DNA of 64,000 nucleotides from contig CALRPU020000020.1 of NCBI GenBank assembly GCA_943370175.1, positions 1 through 64,000 of the forward strand. Reading direction: 5' to 3'. This document shows, in pieces, positions 34,708 through 43,935 of this stretch. The stretch comes from Ideonella_A intermedia_A. GTDB taxonomy: Bacteria > Pseudomonadota > Gammaproteobacteria > Burkholderiales > Burkholderiaceae_C. A program made the position numbers and the translations under genes. How positions within the stretch are numbered: position 1 is the first letter of the stretch; every line of letters begins with the position of its first letter. The notes under the pieces are model-generated. The model was not told where the DNA came from. It saw only the letters and a program-made list of their open reading frames with translations, and ran no database searches.

Positions 34708-36836
34708 GCGGTGACGGCCGGCGCCCAGGCCGCCAAGCCGGTGCGCTCGTTGAAGTCCGCCACGCCGAGGGCCGGGGCGTACAGGAAGCCCTGGTATTGC
34801 TGGGCGCCCAGCCCGTGCAGGAAGGCCCGCTGGCCTTCGGTTTCCACCCCCTCGGCCACCACATTCAGGTGCAACGCGCGGCCGAGCTGCACGATGGCCT
34901 GGACGATGCCAACGTCGCTCTGGTCCTGGGGCAGGCCACGCACGAAGCTGCGGTCGATCTTCAAGCGGGCGATCGGGAATCGCTTCAGGTACCCCAGGCT
35001 GGAGTAGCCGGTGCCGAAGTCGTCGATGGCCAGGCGCACCCCCAAGGCCGCCAGCCGGTTCAGGCGCACCAGGGTGTCGGCGGCGTCGTGAATCAGCAAG
35101 GACTCGGTGAGTTCCAGCTCCAGCCGCTCGCCGGGCAGGCCGGCGTGGCGCAGCACCTGGGCCACGCCATCGACGAAGTCGGCCTGCTGGAACTGCAGCG
35201 GCGACACATTGACCGACACCGTCAGGTTGGCGCCGTCGCCATACCAGCGCGCCGCCTGCGCGACGGCCTCGCGCAGCACCCAGTCGCCGATGGCGATGAT
35301 GAAGCCGCTTTCCTCGGCCACCGGAATGAAGCGCGCAGGCGGCACCTCGCCGAGCTCGGGGTCGTTCCAGCGGATCAGTGCTTCGGCGCCCAGCACCGCG
35401 CCGGTCGCGATGTCGACTTGCGGCTGGTAGTGCAGCTGAAAGCCTCCGCGCGGCAGGGCCTGGCGCATCGCGTGGTCCAGCAACAGGCGGCTGCGGCGCA
35501 GGCCGTCGTCGGCGCTGGCCTCGTTGCGGTGCAGCCGGAAGTGGGCCCGCCCGCAGTCCTTGACCTCTTGCAGCGCCAGCCCGGCTCGGCGCAACAGGTC
35601 GTCGGGGGTGTCTCCGTCGGCGCGGTTCAGTGCCATGCCGATGCTGCACGTGACGGTGAAGGGCAAGCCGTCGGTGCCGAAGGGGCGCTGCATCACCGCC
35701 AGCACCCGGCGGGCGGCGGCCTCGGCCACCTCGGCGTCGGCCTGGTGCAGCAGCAGCACGAAGTCGTCGCTGCCCAGGCGCGCGACCTGGTCGACCTCGC
35801 GCAGGCAGCCGCTCAGCCGCTGGGCCACGTCCACCAGCACGCGGTCGGCGGTGCTGTGGCCCAGGGTGTCGTTGATGCGCTTGAAGTGGTCGAGGTCGAT
35901 GGCCAGCACGGCGCACGGCGTGCCGTCGCGCCGGGCCAGCGCCAGCGCAAAACTCAGCCGGTCCATCAGCACCTGGCGGTTGGCCAGGCCGGTCAGGGCG
36001 TCGGTGTGGGACAGGCTGTCGATGCGCCGGGACGCCTCGACCCGCTCGGTGATGTCGCGGAACGAATACACCCGACCGATGGCCTCGCCCTGGGTCGATT
36101 GCGGCAGGCTGACGCGCTCGATCACGCGCCCGTCCAGCAACTTGAAGGTGTCGCGGCCATGCGCCGTGACGGTGCCTTCGAGCAAGGCCAGCCGGCGCAT
36201 GTAGGCCGCCGGGTCGGCCACACGCTCGCGCATCCAGTCGAAGACCGCGTCGTCCTGGCGCTTGAACAGCTCCGGCGGCATGCCCCACAGCTGCGCAAAG
36301 TTGCGGTTGACGTTGCGGATGCGGCCACGGGTGTCGGTCACGAGGATGCCGTCGGCGGTGGACTCCAGCGTGGCGGCCAGCTCGGCGACCCGGGATTCCA
36401 GCTCCGCCTCCACGCGGTGCTGCTCGCTCAGGTCGCGCCAGCTCACCAGGTAAGCGGGGGCGCCATGCAAGTTGACGGGCCGCACCTGCCGCAGCACGGG
36501 CAGCCAGCGGCCGTCGCCGTTCTGCACCCGGGTGTGCGCGTCGATGCACTCGCTGCGCCCGGCCAGCATGTCCTGCCAGAAGCACAGGTCTTCCGGCGTC
36601 GACACCAGCTCGACCACCGGCCGGCCGATGAATGACGCCGCCGACCGGCCGAGCAACTGCGCGGCCGCGGCGTTCACCGCGCGCACGGTCAGGGTGCTGG
36701 CGTCCACCAGCCACAAGGCGTCGGCCAGGCCGTCCAGCAAGGCCATCTCGGAGGGGGTGGGCCACGACGCCACGGAGTCCGTCGGCATGGGCGTGGCGGC
36801 GCTCAGGCCGGGCCGGGGCAGGAAGACAACGCTCAT
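34686..36836 (-). CDS. Double-PAS GGDEF/EAL protein with degenerate GGDEF
   Basis: 716 aa from the ATG at 36836 (ATGA overlap with the HD-GYP stop). Two PAS domains (about 20-140 and 150-265), GGDEF domain (about 275-440) and EAL domain (about 450-705). The GGDEF motif reads RLGSDDF: Gly and Glu are changed, so cyclase activity is doubtful, although RxxD (REVD) is kept. The EAL domain looks active: GAEALIRW, ESLLIHD, IDDFGTGYSS, KIDRSFVRG, AEGVET, QGFLY. It is likely a cyclic di-GMP phosphodiesterase, perhaps GTP-activated, coupled to an HD-GYP protein. Confidence 0.9.
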   Translation of the reverse strand: MSVVFLPRPGLSAATPMPTDSVASWPTPSEMALLDGLADALWLVDASTLTVRAVNAAAAQLLGRSAASFIGRPVVELVSTPEDLCFWQDMLAGRSECIDAHTRVQNGDGRWLPVLRQVRPVNLHGAPAYLVSWRDLSEQHRVEAELESRVAELAATLESTADGILVTDTRGRIRNVNRNFAQLWGMPPELFKRQDDAVFDWMRERVADPAAYMRRLALLEGTVTAHGRDTFKLLDGRVIERVSLPQSTQGEAIGRVYSFRDITERVEASRRIDSLSHTDALTGLANRQVLMDRLSFALALARRDGTPCAVLAIDLDHFKRINDTLGHSTADRVLVDVAQRLSGCLREVDQVARLGSDDFVLLLHQADAEVAEAAARRVLAVMQRPFGTDGLPFTVTCSIGMALNRADGDTPDDLLRRAGLALQEVKDCGRAHFRLHRNEASADDGLRRSRLLLDHAMRQALPRGGFQLHYQPQVDIATGAVLGAEALIRWNDPELGEVPPARFIPVAEESGFIIAIGDWVLREAVAQAARWYGDGANLTVSVNVSPLQFQQADFVDGVAQVLRHAGLPGERLELELTESLLIHDAADTLVRLNRLAALGVRLAIDDFGTGYSSLGYLKRFPIARLKIDRSFVRGLPQDQSDVGIVQAIVQLGRALHLNVVAEGVETEGQRAFLHGLGAQQYQGFLYAPALGVADFNERTGLAAWAPAVTAQPPRTA

Positions 36837-38170
36837 GCGGCCAGCCCCACCGGCACCGGCCGATCGGCGTCGGCGGTGACCGCGCGCGGCTCGAAGAAGT
36901 AGCTCACGCGCTGGCGCGGTGACAAAGCCATCAACACGTCGCGCGGCAGCGACTGCGGCTTGAGGCTGCGGCGGATGCCCAGACCCGGTGTCTCGTCCAG
37001 GTTCAGGCTCAAGGCCTCGTCGTGCGGCACGCCGGGCTGATGAACCTGCACCCGCGGCTTCAGCGGCCGCGAGGAGTTGACGGCCGTCACCAGCGCCAGC
37101 CGGTCGTCGGTCAACTGCACCACCGAGCCCGGCGGGTAGACGCCCATCATCTTGACGAAGGCACCCAGCACGGTCGGCTCGAACTTGTTCTGGTACTGCG
37201 CGAACATCAGCGAGACCGCCTCGTGCGGCGTCAAGGCCAGGTGGGCCCGCGCCGGATTGCACAGGCGGTCGTAGCGGTTGACCAAGGCGACGATGCGCGC
37301 GGCGGCCGTCATCCGGTCGCTGCCGATCTTCAGCGGGAAGCCGCTGTGGTCGGCCATCTCATGGTGCTGGCCGATCACCAGCAAGGCGCCGGCGCTGAGG
37401 TTCATGCGCCGCGCCTGGGCCACGCCGCGCGCCACGTGTTCTTCGTAATAGCGCTGTTCGGATGGGGTGAAGTCGTCGTCGTGCTGACGCAGGCGCTCGG
37501 GCAGCTCCAGCTTGCCGACGTCGTGCATGAGCGCACCGACGCCGAGGTCGGCCATCTCACGCGGCGCCCAGCCGAAGGCTCGACCCATCAGCAGCGACAG
37601 GATGCTGACGTTCAGCGCGTGCGTGGCAGCGCGGTCGCCGCCGACCTCGCCCAGCACGCGGATGCACAGGTCGTGTTCGCCAGTCATCTTGTCCACCAGG
37701 GACTGGCTGAGCGCCACCGCCTGATCGCGCGCTTGCAATGGCGACACCAGCACCGAGGCGTGCAGGTCGCGCAGGGCCTGCGCCGCCTCCTTGAACTGGC
37801 CCTCGCACACGGCCAGGCGCTCGCCTTCGCGGCGGGCGTGCTCACGGCGGCGTTCGAGCGCCTGGCGGGCCTCCTCGGCCGGTGAGGGCTCGGCCGCGGG
37901 CGCGCGGTTGGCGTCGACCTGGGCGCTGGCGCCGGCGCGGGCTGGCGGCGCGGAGGCGGCACCGGGCACGGGCGGCGGGTCGCTGAGTTCAGGGTTCCAG
38001 CGCACCTGCTGCAGCCCCAAGCCGCGCAGGGTGGCGATCTGCTCGGCCGAGACGAGCTTGAAGTGGCTCAGGGCGAAGGGATGGGACATCCAGCCCAGGT
38101 CGAGGTGGATGTACATGCCCACGCGAAGCGCGTCGATGTCGATCGCGGCGGTGCTGGAGCGGGACTTCAT
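36833..38170 (-). CDS. HD-GYP domain phosphodiesterase with DUF3391
   Basis: 445 aa. An N-terminal DUF3391 segment (DALRVGMYIHLDLGWMSHPF, QVRWNPELSD) precedes an Ala/Glu-rich linker (about 60-115) and the HD-GYP domain (about 145-375). HD pair: ALMHDVGKLELPERLR; further metal ligands in IGQHHEMADHSGFP. The GYP triplet is GFP here, a conservative change. HD-GYP enzymes hydrolyse cyclic di-GMP. It is translationally coupled to the GGDEF/EAL gene, and is divergent from the ahcY leader. Confidence 0.9.
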   Translation of the reverse strand: MKSRSSTAAIDIDALRVGMYIHLDLGWMSHPFALSHFKLVSAEQIATLRGLGLQQVRWNPELSDPPPVPGAASAPPARAGASAQVDANRAPAAEPSPAEEARQALERRREHARREGERLAVCEGQFKEAAQALRDLHASVLVSPLQARDQAVALSQSLVDKMTGEHDLCIRVLGEVGGDRAATHALNVSILSLLMGRAFGWAPREMADLGVGALMHDVGKLELPERLRQHDDDFTPSEQRYYEEHVARGVAQARRMNLSAGALLVIGQHHEMADHSGFPLKIGSDRMTAAARIVALVNRYDRLCNPARAHLALTPHEAVSLMFAQYQNKFEPTVLGAFVKMMGVYPPGSVVQLTDDRLALVTAVNSSRPLKPRVQVHQPGVPHDEALSLNLDETPGLGIRRSLKPQSLPRDVLMALSPRQRVSYFFEPRAVTADADRPVPVGLAA

Positions 38171-38348
38171 CGGTGGACGCGGCGGCGGGTTGGCGGGTTG
38201 GGCGGTGGGTGGGTGCCGCGGTCTGCGCCATCCGCCCTTGCGTTGTCTTATCGGCCGTTGAGGCGGGTGGCTTGAGCCACGCCGCCATGTCCCCTGACCG
38301 CGCTGGGTTGGTGCAGGCCGGGCTGTGCGCTCGCGGCAGCAAGCTGGC
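38171..38348. other. Intergenic region between HD-GYP gene and ahcY promoter
   Basis: GC-rich, with no ORF homology. No -10 box close to the HD-GYP start is evident on the minus strand. The segment's right end carries the upstream part of the ahcY promoter. Confidence 0.4.
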
Positions 38349-38354
38349 TACAAT
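38349..38354 (+). promoter_or_regulatory. -10 (TACAAT) of the ahcY operon
   Basis: TACAAT lies seven bases before the first base of the SAH aptamer, so the transcript would begin about 38361, exactly at the riboswitch. The -35 at 17 bases (38326-38331) does not match consensus. Confidence 0.6.
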
Positions 38355-38360
38355 CGCGGC

Positions 38361-38426
38361 AGTTTCGAGGAGCGTTGCAAGGTGCTGTGCACCCCAGGCT
38401 CGAAACCCTTCATTGCAACCGCGCTC
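38361..38426 (+). ncRNA. SAH riboswitch
   Basis: The sequence shows the S-adenosylhomocysteine aptamer signature: P1 GTTTCGAG (38362-38369) with CTCGAAAC (38399-38406); hairpin P2 GGTGC-TGT-GCACC (38381-38393); conserved CCAGGCTCG; and a pseudoknot helix GTTGCAA (38374-38380) with TTGCAAC (38413-38419), extended by GAGC (38370-38373) with GCTC (38423-38426). This class turns on ahcY when SAH accumulates. The position directly upstream of ahcY confirms it. It should control ahcY, tlyA and metF. Confidence 0.92.
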
Positions 38427-38454
38427 ACCCGCACGATGTGTCTTCGTGGGTGAG
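38424..38454 (+). promoter_or_regulatory. Hairpin after the SAH aptamer, likely expression platform
   Basis: CTCACC pairs with GGTGAG and, after a two-base bulge, CACGA pairs with TCGTG (loop 38437-38443). Its 5' arm overlaps bases used by the aptamer's outer pseudoknot stem, so the two are mutually exclusive. There is no following T-run. A second copy of the P1 5' strand lies just beyond (AGTTTCGA, 38453-38460). Confidence 0.5.
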
Positions 38455-38561
38455 TTTCGACGTCTGAGCGATCCCACCTGGTGCTTCATGCCCGGCGTTT
38501 CACGCGCCTGGCCCGCACGACCGGACAACGCGCGCGGGTTCCAACTTTTTCGGAGCCTGAA

Positions 38562-39995
<1,434 letters not shown>

Positions 39996-39998
39996 GTC

Positions 39999-40763
39999 TT
40001 GCGCGCCGACCAGCTGGTACTTGCAAGGGGCCTGGTGCCCACCCGGTCGGCCGCCCAGCGGCTGATCGAGCGGGACGCCGTCCGGTGGCTGGGCCCCAAG
40101 GGCTGGACCGTGCTGCGCAAGGCGGGTGAAGACCTGCCGGAAGACGCGCAGATCGAGGTCACCGACGACGCGGAGCTTCGCTTCGTGTCGCGCGGCGGGC
40201 TCAAGCTGGAAGGCGCACTCAAGCACTGCAACATCGACGTTGCCGGGCTGGACTGCCTGGACCTGGGGCAGAGCACCGGTGGCTTCACCGATGCGCTGCT
40301 GCAAAGCGGCGCCACCCGGGTGGTGGGCATCGACGTGGGCCATGGCCAGCTGCACCCCAAGCTGCAGGCCGACCCCCGCGTCGTGGCTTTCGAGGGGTTG
40401 AACGCGCGCGACGTGGCGGGCTCGCCCTTCGCCGCGCAGTTCGCGCCCCACAGCTTCGGCTTCGTCACGGGGGACCTGTCGTTCATCACCTCCACCCACG
40501 TCCTGCCGACGATGGTCGAGTACCTGGCCCCGGGCGGGCACCTGCTGGTGCTGGTCAAACCGCAATTCGAGCTGCAGCCGGCGCAAATCGGCAAAGGCGG
40601 AATCGTCAAGGACAAGGCGCACTTTGCCGAAGTCGAGACGCGCCTGTGGCAGGCCTGCAAGGGCCTGGGCCTGAAGGTGCAGCGCTACTTTGAAAGCCCG
40701 ATCAAGGGCGGCAACGGCAACACCGAATTCTTTGTGTGGGCGCGCTCGCAGGCGCCCGCCTGA
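39999..40763 (+). CDS. tlyA: TlyA-family rRNA 2'-O-methyltransferase
   Basis: 254 aa with a TTG start three bases after the ahcY stop. An S4 RNA-binding domain (RADQLVLARGLVPTRSAAQ) precedes an FtsJ/RrmJ-type methyltransferase domain with the SAM motif DLGQSTGGFTDALLQSG and the catalytic residues in VTGDLSFI and LLVLVKPQFE. Homologues methylate ribosomal RNA; the old 'hemolysin' name is not supported by the domains. Being a SAM user that makes SAH, it fits an SAH-controlled operon. Confidence 0.88.
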   Translation: MRADQLVLARGLVPTRSAAQRLIERDAVRWLGPKGWTVLRKAGEDLPEDAQIEVTDDAELRFVSRGGLKLEGALKHCNIDVAGLDCLDLGQSTGGFTDALLQSGATRVVGIDVGHGQLHPKLQADPRVVAFEGLNARDVAGSPFAAQFAPHSFGFVTGDLSFITSTHVLPTMVEYLAPGGHLLVLVKPQFELQPAQIGKGGIVKDKAHFAEVETRLWQACKGLGLKVQRYFESPIKGGNGNTEFFVWARSQAPA

Positions 40764-40821
40764 ACCGCCGCGCGGCGCCGGGTGAACGGCGCGCCGGCCG
40801 GCTCATCGACAAGGACACCCC

Positions 40822-41670
40822 ATGAGCAAGACCCCGCGGCTCCCGCTGAGCCTGGAATTCTTTCCCGCCAAGACGCCGGAAGGCGAAGCCAAGCTGGCTG
40901 GCGTGCGCGAGCAGCTGTACACGCTGAAGCCCCAGTTTTGCTCGGTCACCTACGGCGCCGGTGGCAGCACGCAAGAAGGCACCTTCGCGGCCGTGCAGCA
41001 GATCCTGGCCGAAGGCCGGGACGGCGCGCCGCACTTCAGCTGCATCGGCGCCAGCCGGGAGTCCATCCGCGCCAAGCTGCAGCAGTTCACCAACGCCGGC
41101 ATCCGCCGCATCGTGGCGCTGCGCGGTGATTTGCCCAGCGGCTATGGCGGCAGCGCCGCGCTGGGCGAATTCCGCTACGCCAGCGACCTGGTGGCCTTCA
41201 TTCGCGCCGAGACCGGCGACCGCTTCCACATCGAGGTGGGCGCCTACCCGGAGATGCACCCGCAGGCCAAGAGCCCGCAGGCCGACCTGCAGGCTTATGC
41301 GGCCAAGGTGAAGGCCGGTGCCAGCTCGGCCATCACGCAGATGTTCTTCAACACCGACGCGTATTTCCGCTTTGTCGACGACGCCCACGCGCTGGGCGCC
41401 GACATCCCGGTGGTGCCCGGCATCATGCCGATCACCAACGCGGCCGGGATCATCCGGTTCGCCGACGGCTGCGGCGCCGACATCCCGCGCTGGATGCGCC
41501 TGCGCCTGCTGGGTTACGGCGAGGACCTGGCGTCCATCCGCGCGTTCGGCCTGGACGTCATCACCGACCTGTGCGACCAGTTGCGCACCGCCGGCGTGCC
41601 CGGCCTGCACTTCTACACGATGAACCAGTCGGCCACCGTGCTGGAAATCTGCCGGCGCCTGGGGCTTTGA
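40822..41670 (+). CDS. metF: 5,10-methylenetetrahydrofolate reductase
   Basis: 282 aa, bacterial MetF length. It reduces methylene-THF to methyl-THF, the methyl donor for methionine synthesis. Family motifs: LSLEFFPAKTPEGEAKL with the catalytic Glu, SVTYGAGGST, RGDLPSGY in the FAD region, and FNTDAYFRFVDDAH. It follows tlyA by 58 bases (ATG after AAGGACACCCC). With ahcY it regenerates methionine from homocysteine. Confidence 0.96.
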   Translation: MSKTPRLPLSLEFFPAKTPEGEAKLAGVREQLYTLKPQFCSVTYGAGGSTQEGTFAAVQQILAEGRDGAPHFSCIGASRESIRAKLQQFTNAGIRRIVALRGDLPSGYGGSAALGEFRYASDLVAFIRAETGDRFHIEVGAYPEMHPQAKSPQADLQAYAAKVKAGASSAITQMFFNTDAYFRFVDDAHALGADIPVVPGIMPITNAAGIIRFADGCGADIPRWMRLRLLGYGEDLASIRAFGLDVITDLCDQLRTAGVPGLHFYTMNQSATVLEICRRLGL

Positions 41671-41712
41671 GGACCGCGGCGGCCCGGCCGGCGTGGCCAG
41701 GCCCCTCGCGGC

Positions 41713-42279
41713 TCAGTCGCGCTGCCAGCTGACGCCGTCGTCGGTCAACAGCGCGTCCAGTGGCAAGTCGTCCGCCTCGGCCCGCAGCATCGGCAAGAAG
41801 GCGTTGGCGTAGCACAGGCCCACGGTGAAGGGGCGCGGTTGCAGCGCCATCACCGTGCGGTCGTAGAAGCCGCCCCCGTAGCCCAGGCGCACGCCACCCG
41901 GCCCGTAGCCCACACAAGGCAACAGCAGCATCTGCGGCATGAACTGCTCGGTGCCCTTGGGCTTGGGGATGTCGTAGGCGTCCAGCTCGGTCGGGCAACC
42001 GGGGTACCAGACATGGAACCTCAGCGCACCGTGTTCGCGGTCGACCACCGGCAGGCCGATGCGCCGGCCCTCGCCGCCCTCCGACCAGCGGTACAGCGCC
42101 GGCAAAGGGTCGAACTCGCCCTTGATCGGCCAATAGCCACCGATCGTCTTTTCCTGGCGGCCCACCAGCCACACCCGCAGCACGCTTTGCAACTGCACGG
42201 CGCGCTCCAGGCGGTCGGGCAGCGCCTGGCGGGCGGCAATCAGCTTGGGACGCAGGGCAGAACGGTCGAGGGGCAACAT
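41713..42279 (-). CDS. 5-formyltetrahydrofolate cyclo-ligase family protein (copy 1)
   Basis: 188 aa from the ATG at 42279, preceded by GGAG. ATP-dependent conversion of 5-formyl-THF to methenyl-THF is the family reaction. The signature GVRLGYGGGFYDRTV is intact, as is YWPIKGEFDPLP; the basic N-terminal helix RPKLIAARQALPDRL binds ATP phosphates. A second, divergent copy lies at 43936-44529. Convergent with metF (42-base gap), consistent with folate metabolism. Which copy is the housekeeping enzyme is not clear. Confidence 0.85.
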   Translation of the reverse strand: MLPLDRSALRPKLIAARQALPDRLERAVQLQSVLRVWLVGRQEKTIGGYWPIKGEFDPLPALYRWSEGGEGRRIGLPVVDREHGALRFHVWYPGCPTELDAYDIPKPKGTEQFMPQMLLLPCVGYGPGGVRLGYGGGFYDRTVMALQPRPFTVGLCYANAFLPMLRAEADDLPLDALLTDDGVSWQRD

Positions 42280-42377
42280 CGGCACTCCGGCGGCCCGGGC
42301 ATCGGGCGTTGCCGGCAATTGTGCAAGAGCGCACGCGGCGGCGGCCAAAGCGACGCCGGCCGGGCTGCGCCCGTCGA

Positions 42378-42815
42378 TCAGGCGGCCAGCGACCCCCGGG
42401 GCGACAGGCCCGAGCGCCACCGCCGCCACAGCGCCGACCCCGCCGAGCGGGCCAGCGCCCGCGCGCCCTCGGCGGCCAGGCCCGCGGCCTCGCCCAGTGC
42501 CACCAGCCCGCCGCCCGTGGCGGCACAGGCCTGCGGCGGCACCAGCAGCTGGAAACTCGCGTCGCCCCAGGCCTCGATCACCACCTCGCTGCCGCCAGCC
42601 AAGGTGACGGCGTCGCCGGCCATTAACCAATGGTCAACCGCTGGCGCCGCGGCGCGGCCGGACTCGGTCAACCACACCCGCCCGGCCAGCACCTGCAGGC
42701 AACGCATGCCCGGGCCGATCGTCAGGCGCTGCACCGAGCCCGACGCCATGGGCCAGCGCCCGGCCGGCGTCTGGCGCGGCAGGGGCGGGGTCGTCGATTG
42801 TTGCTGTTCACGCAT
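42378..42815 (-). CDS. DUF2917 domain protein
   Basis: 145 aa. The core LTIGPGMRCLQVLAGRVWLTE, DHWLMAGDAVTLAGG and VVIEAWGDASFQL matches the DUF2917 cupin-like family. The N-terminus is Gln/Pro-rich and the C-terminus Ala/Arg-rich. A good GAGGAG ribosome-binding site lies seven bases before the ATG. It is divergent from a lysR gene, a pairing I recall in other Burkholderiales, so the LysR protein may control it. Confidence 0.82.
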   Translation of the reverse strand: MREQQQSTTPPLPRQTPAGRWPMASGSVQRLTIGPGMRCLQVLAGRVWLTESGRAAAPAVDHWLMAGDAVTLAGGSEVVIEAWGDASFQLLVPPQACAATGGGLVALGEAAGLAAEGARALARSAGSALWRRWRSGLSPRGSLAA

Positions 42816-42900
42816 GATGGGCTCCTCAGGGTCTGGCGACCGAACGGGTCATTCCTTTCGGCATGGTAGGAAATTTAACCAATGGTCCAACCCGGGTCCA

Positions 42901-42929
42901 ATGACATTGCGCCGCCGCATTGATACGAT
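42901..42929 (+). promoter_or_regulatory. lysR promoter: ATGACA-17-TACGAT
   Basis: A -35 ATGACA (42901-42906), a 17-base spacer and a -10 TACGAT (42924-42929), six bases before the lysR ATG. It is the best -35/-10 pair among the start-proximal promoters here. The 120-base gap to the DUF2917 ATG is AT-richer than its surroundings and contains ACCAATGGT (42879-42886 region), a possible LysR-type half-site palindrome. Confidence 0.5.
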
Positions 42930-42935
42930 TCGCGC

Positions 42936-43889
42936 ATGAATACGCCGCGTCACCGCCCCTTGTCCGTCGGCCCGGTGCGGGCCTTCGAGGCCGTGGCACG
43001 GCGCCTGTCCTTCAGTGCCGCGGCCGAGGAGCTGCACCTCACCCAGTCGGCCATCAGCCGGCAGGTGCAGTCGCTGGAACAAGAGGTGGGTGCGCCGCTG
43101 TTCGTGCGCGGCACGCGGCACGTGGCCTTGACCAGCGACGGCGCCTTGCTGCTGCGCGCGGTGGTGCCGGCGCTGGCGCAGCTGGACGCGGGCGTCCGCT
43201 CGGTGCGCCAGGCCCGCGGCCGGCAGGTGATCAGCGTGACCACCTTCGCTTCGTTCTCGTCGTTGTGGCTGATCCCTCGGCTGGAGGCCTACCAGCGCAT
43301 CAACCCGGACATCGACATCCGCGTGTCGGCCAGCGACACCCTGATCGACCTCGACGACGGCGACATCGACGTCGCCCTGCGCTACTGCCGCCCCGACCAC
43401 GCCGGGCCCGGGGCCGAACGCCTCTTCGGCGAGGTGCTGACGCCGGCCGTCAGCCCCTGGCTGGCCGACCAGGCGGCCAGCGGCAAGGGGCCGCCACTGG
43501 CCCGGCCCGCCGACCTGGCGTTGCACGCCCTGGCCGAGGAAGACGACCACCGCCCCACCGGCGAGCTGCTGAGCTGGCGCCACTGGCTGACCGTGCACGG
43601 CGAGCCCGGCCTGCAGCCACGTCGCTGGATGTACCTGAATTTCACCTACCAGCAGGTGCAGGCCGCCTTGGCGGGGCAGGCCGTGACGCTGGCGCGGGTG
43701 GCGCTGGTGGCGGAGTCGCTGGCGCGCGGCGACCTGGTCGAGCCCTTCGGTCAGGCCGGGCGGCTGCCGGTGCCGACCGCCTACTGGCTGGCCGTGTCCG
43801 CCGCGGGGCGCCAGCGCGCGCAGGTGAGGCAGTTTGCCGAATGGGTGCAATCCCAGGCGGCTGAAACACGCGAGGCGGTGGGCGGCTGA
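42936..43889 (+). CDS. LysR-family transcriptional regulator (GcvA-like)
   Basis: 317 aa. Winged helix at residues about 8-65 (VRAFEAVARRLSFSAAAEEL, LTQSAISRQVQSLEQEVG), then a substrate-binding domain (FASFSSLWLIPRLEAYQ, DDGDIDVALRYC). The GcvA-like type often activates a divergent gene, here DUF2917. The effector is unknown. The 3' end faces the second cyclo-ligase gene. Confidence 0.92.
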   Translation: MNTPRHRPLSVGPVRAFEAVARRLSFSAAAEELHLTQSAISRQVQSLEQEVGAPLFVRGTRHVALTSDGALLLRAVVPALAQLDAGVRSVRQARGRQVISVTTFASFSSLWLIPRLEAYQRINPDIDIRVSASDTLIDLDDGDIDVALRYCRPDHAGPGAERLFGEVLTPAVSPWLADQAASGKGPPLARPADLALHALAEEDDHRPTGELLSWRHWLTVHGEPGLQPRRWMYLNFTYQQVQAALAGQAVTLARVALVAESLARGDLVEPFGQAGRLPVPTAYWLAVSAAGRQRAQVRQFAEWVQSQAAETREAVGG

Positions 43890-43914
43890 ACCGGCAGCCA
43901 ACGCAGCCAGCGCG

Positions 43915-43934
43915 CCCGCGCCCACGGGCGCGGG
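43915..43934. terminator. Hairpin between convergent lysR and cyclo-ligase genes
   Basis: Perfect 8-bp stem CCCGCGCC / GGCGCGGG with loop CACG, in the 46-base gap between stops at 43889 and 43936. No T-run on either side. Confidence 0.45.
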
Positions 43935-43935
43935 G

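Noticed and set aside
33847..36765. A 972-codon minus-strand frame overlapping the FAH and GGDEF/EAL genes
   Set aside because: It is an out-of-frame reading of the GGDEF/EAL gene, Arg/Ala/Gly-rich and without domains.
38424..38454. Intrinsic terminator after the SAH aptamer
   Set aside because: The hairpin is strong but is followed by AGTTTCGACG, with no T-run, so classical termination is not supported; it is kept as a possible expression platform.
39999..40763. TlyA as a haemolysin or toxin
   Set aside because: S4 and FtsJ-type domains and the methyl-cycle operon point to rRNA methylation; the haemolysin label is historical.
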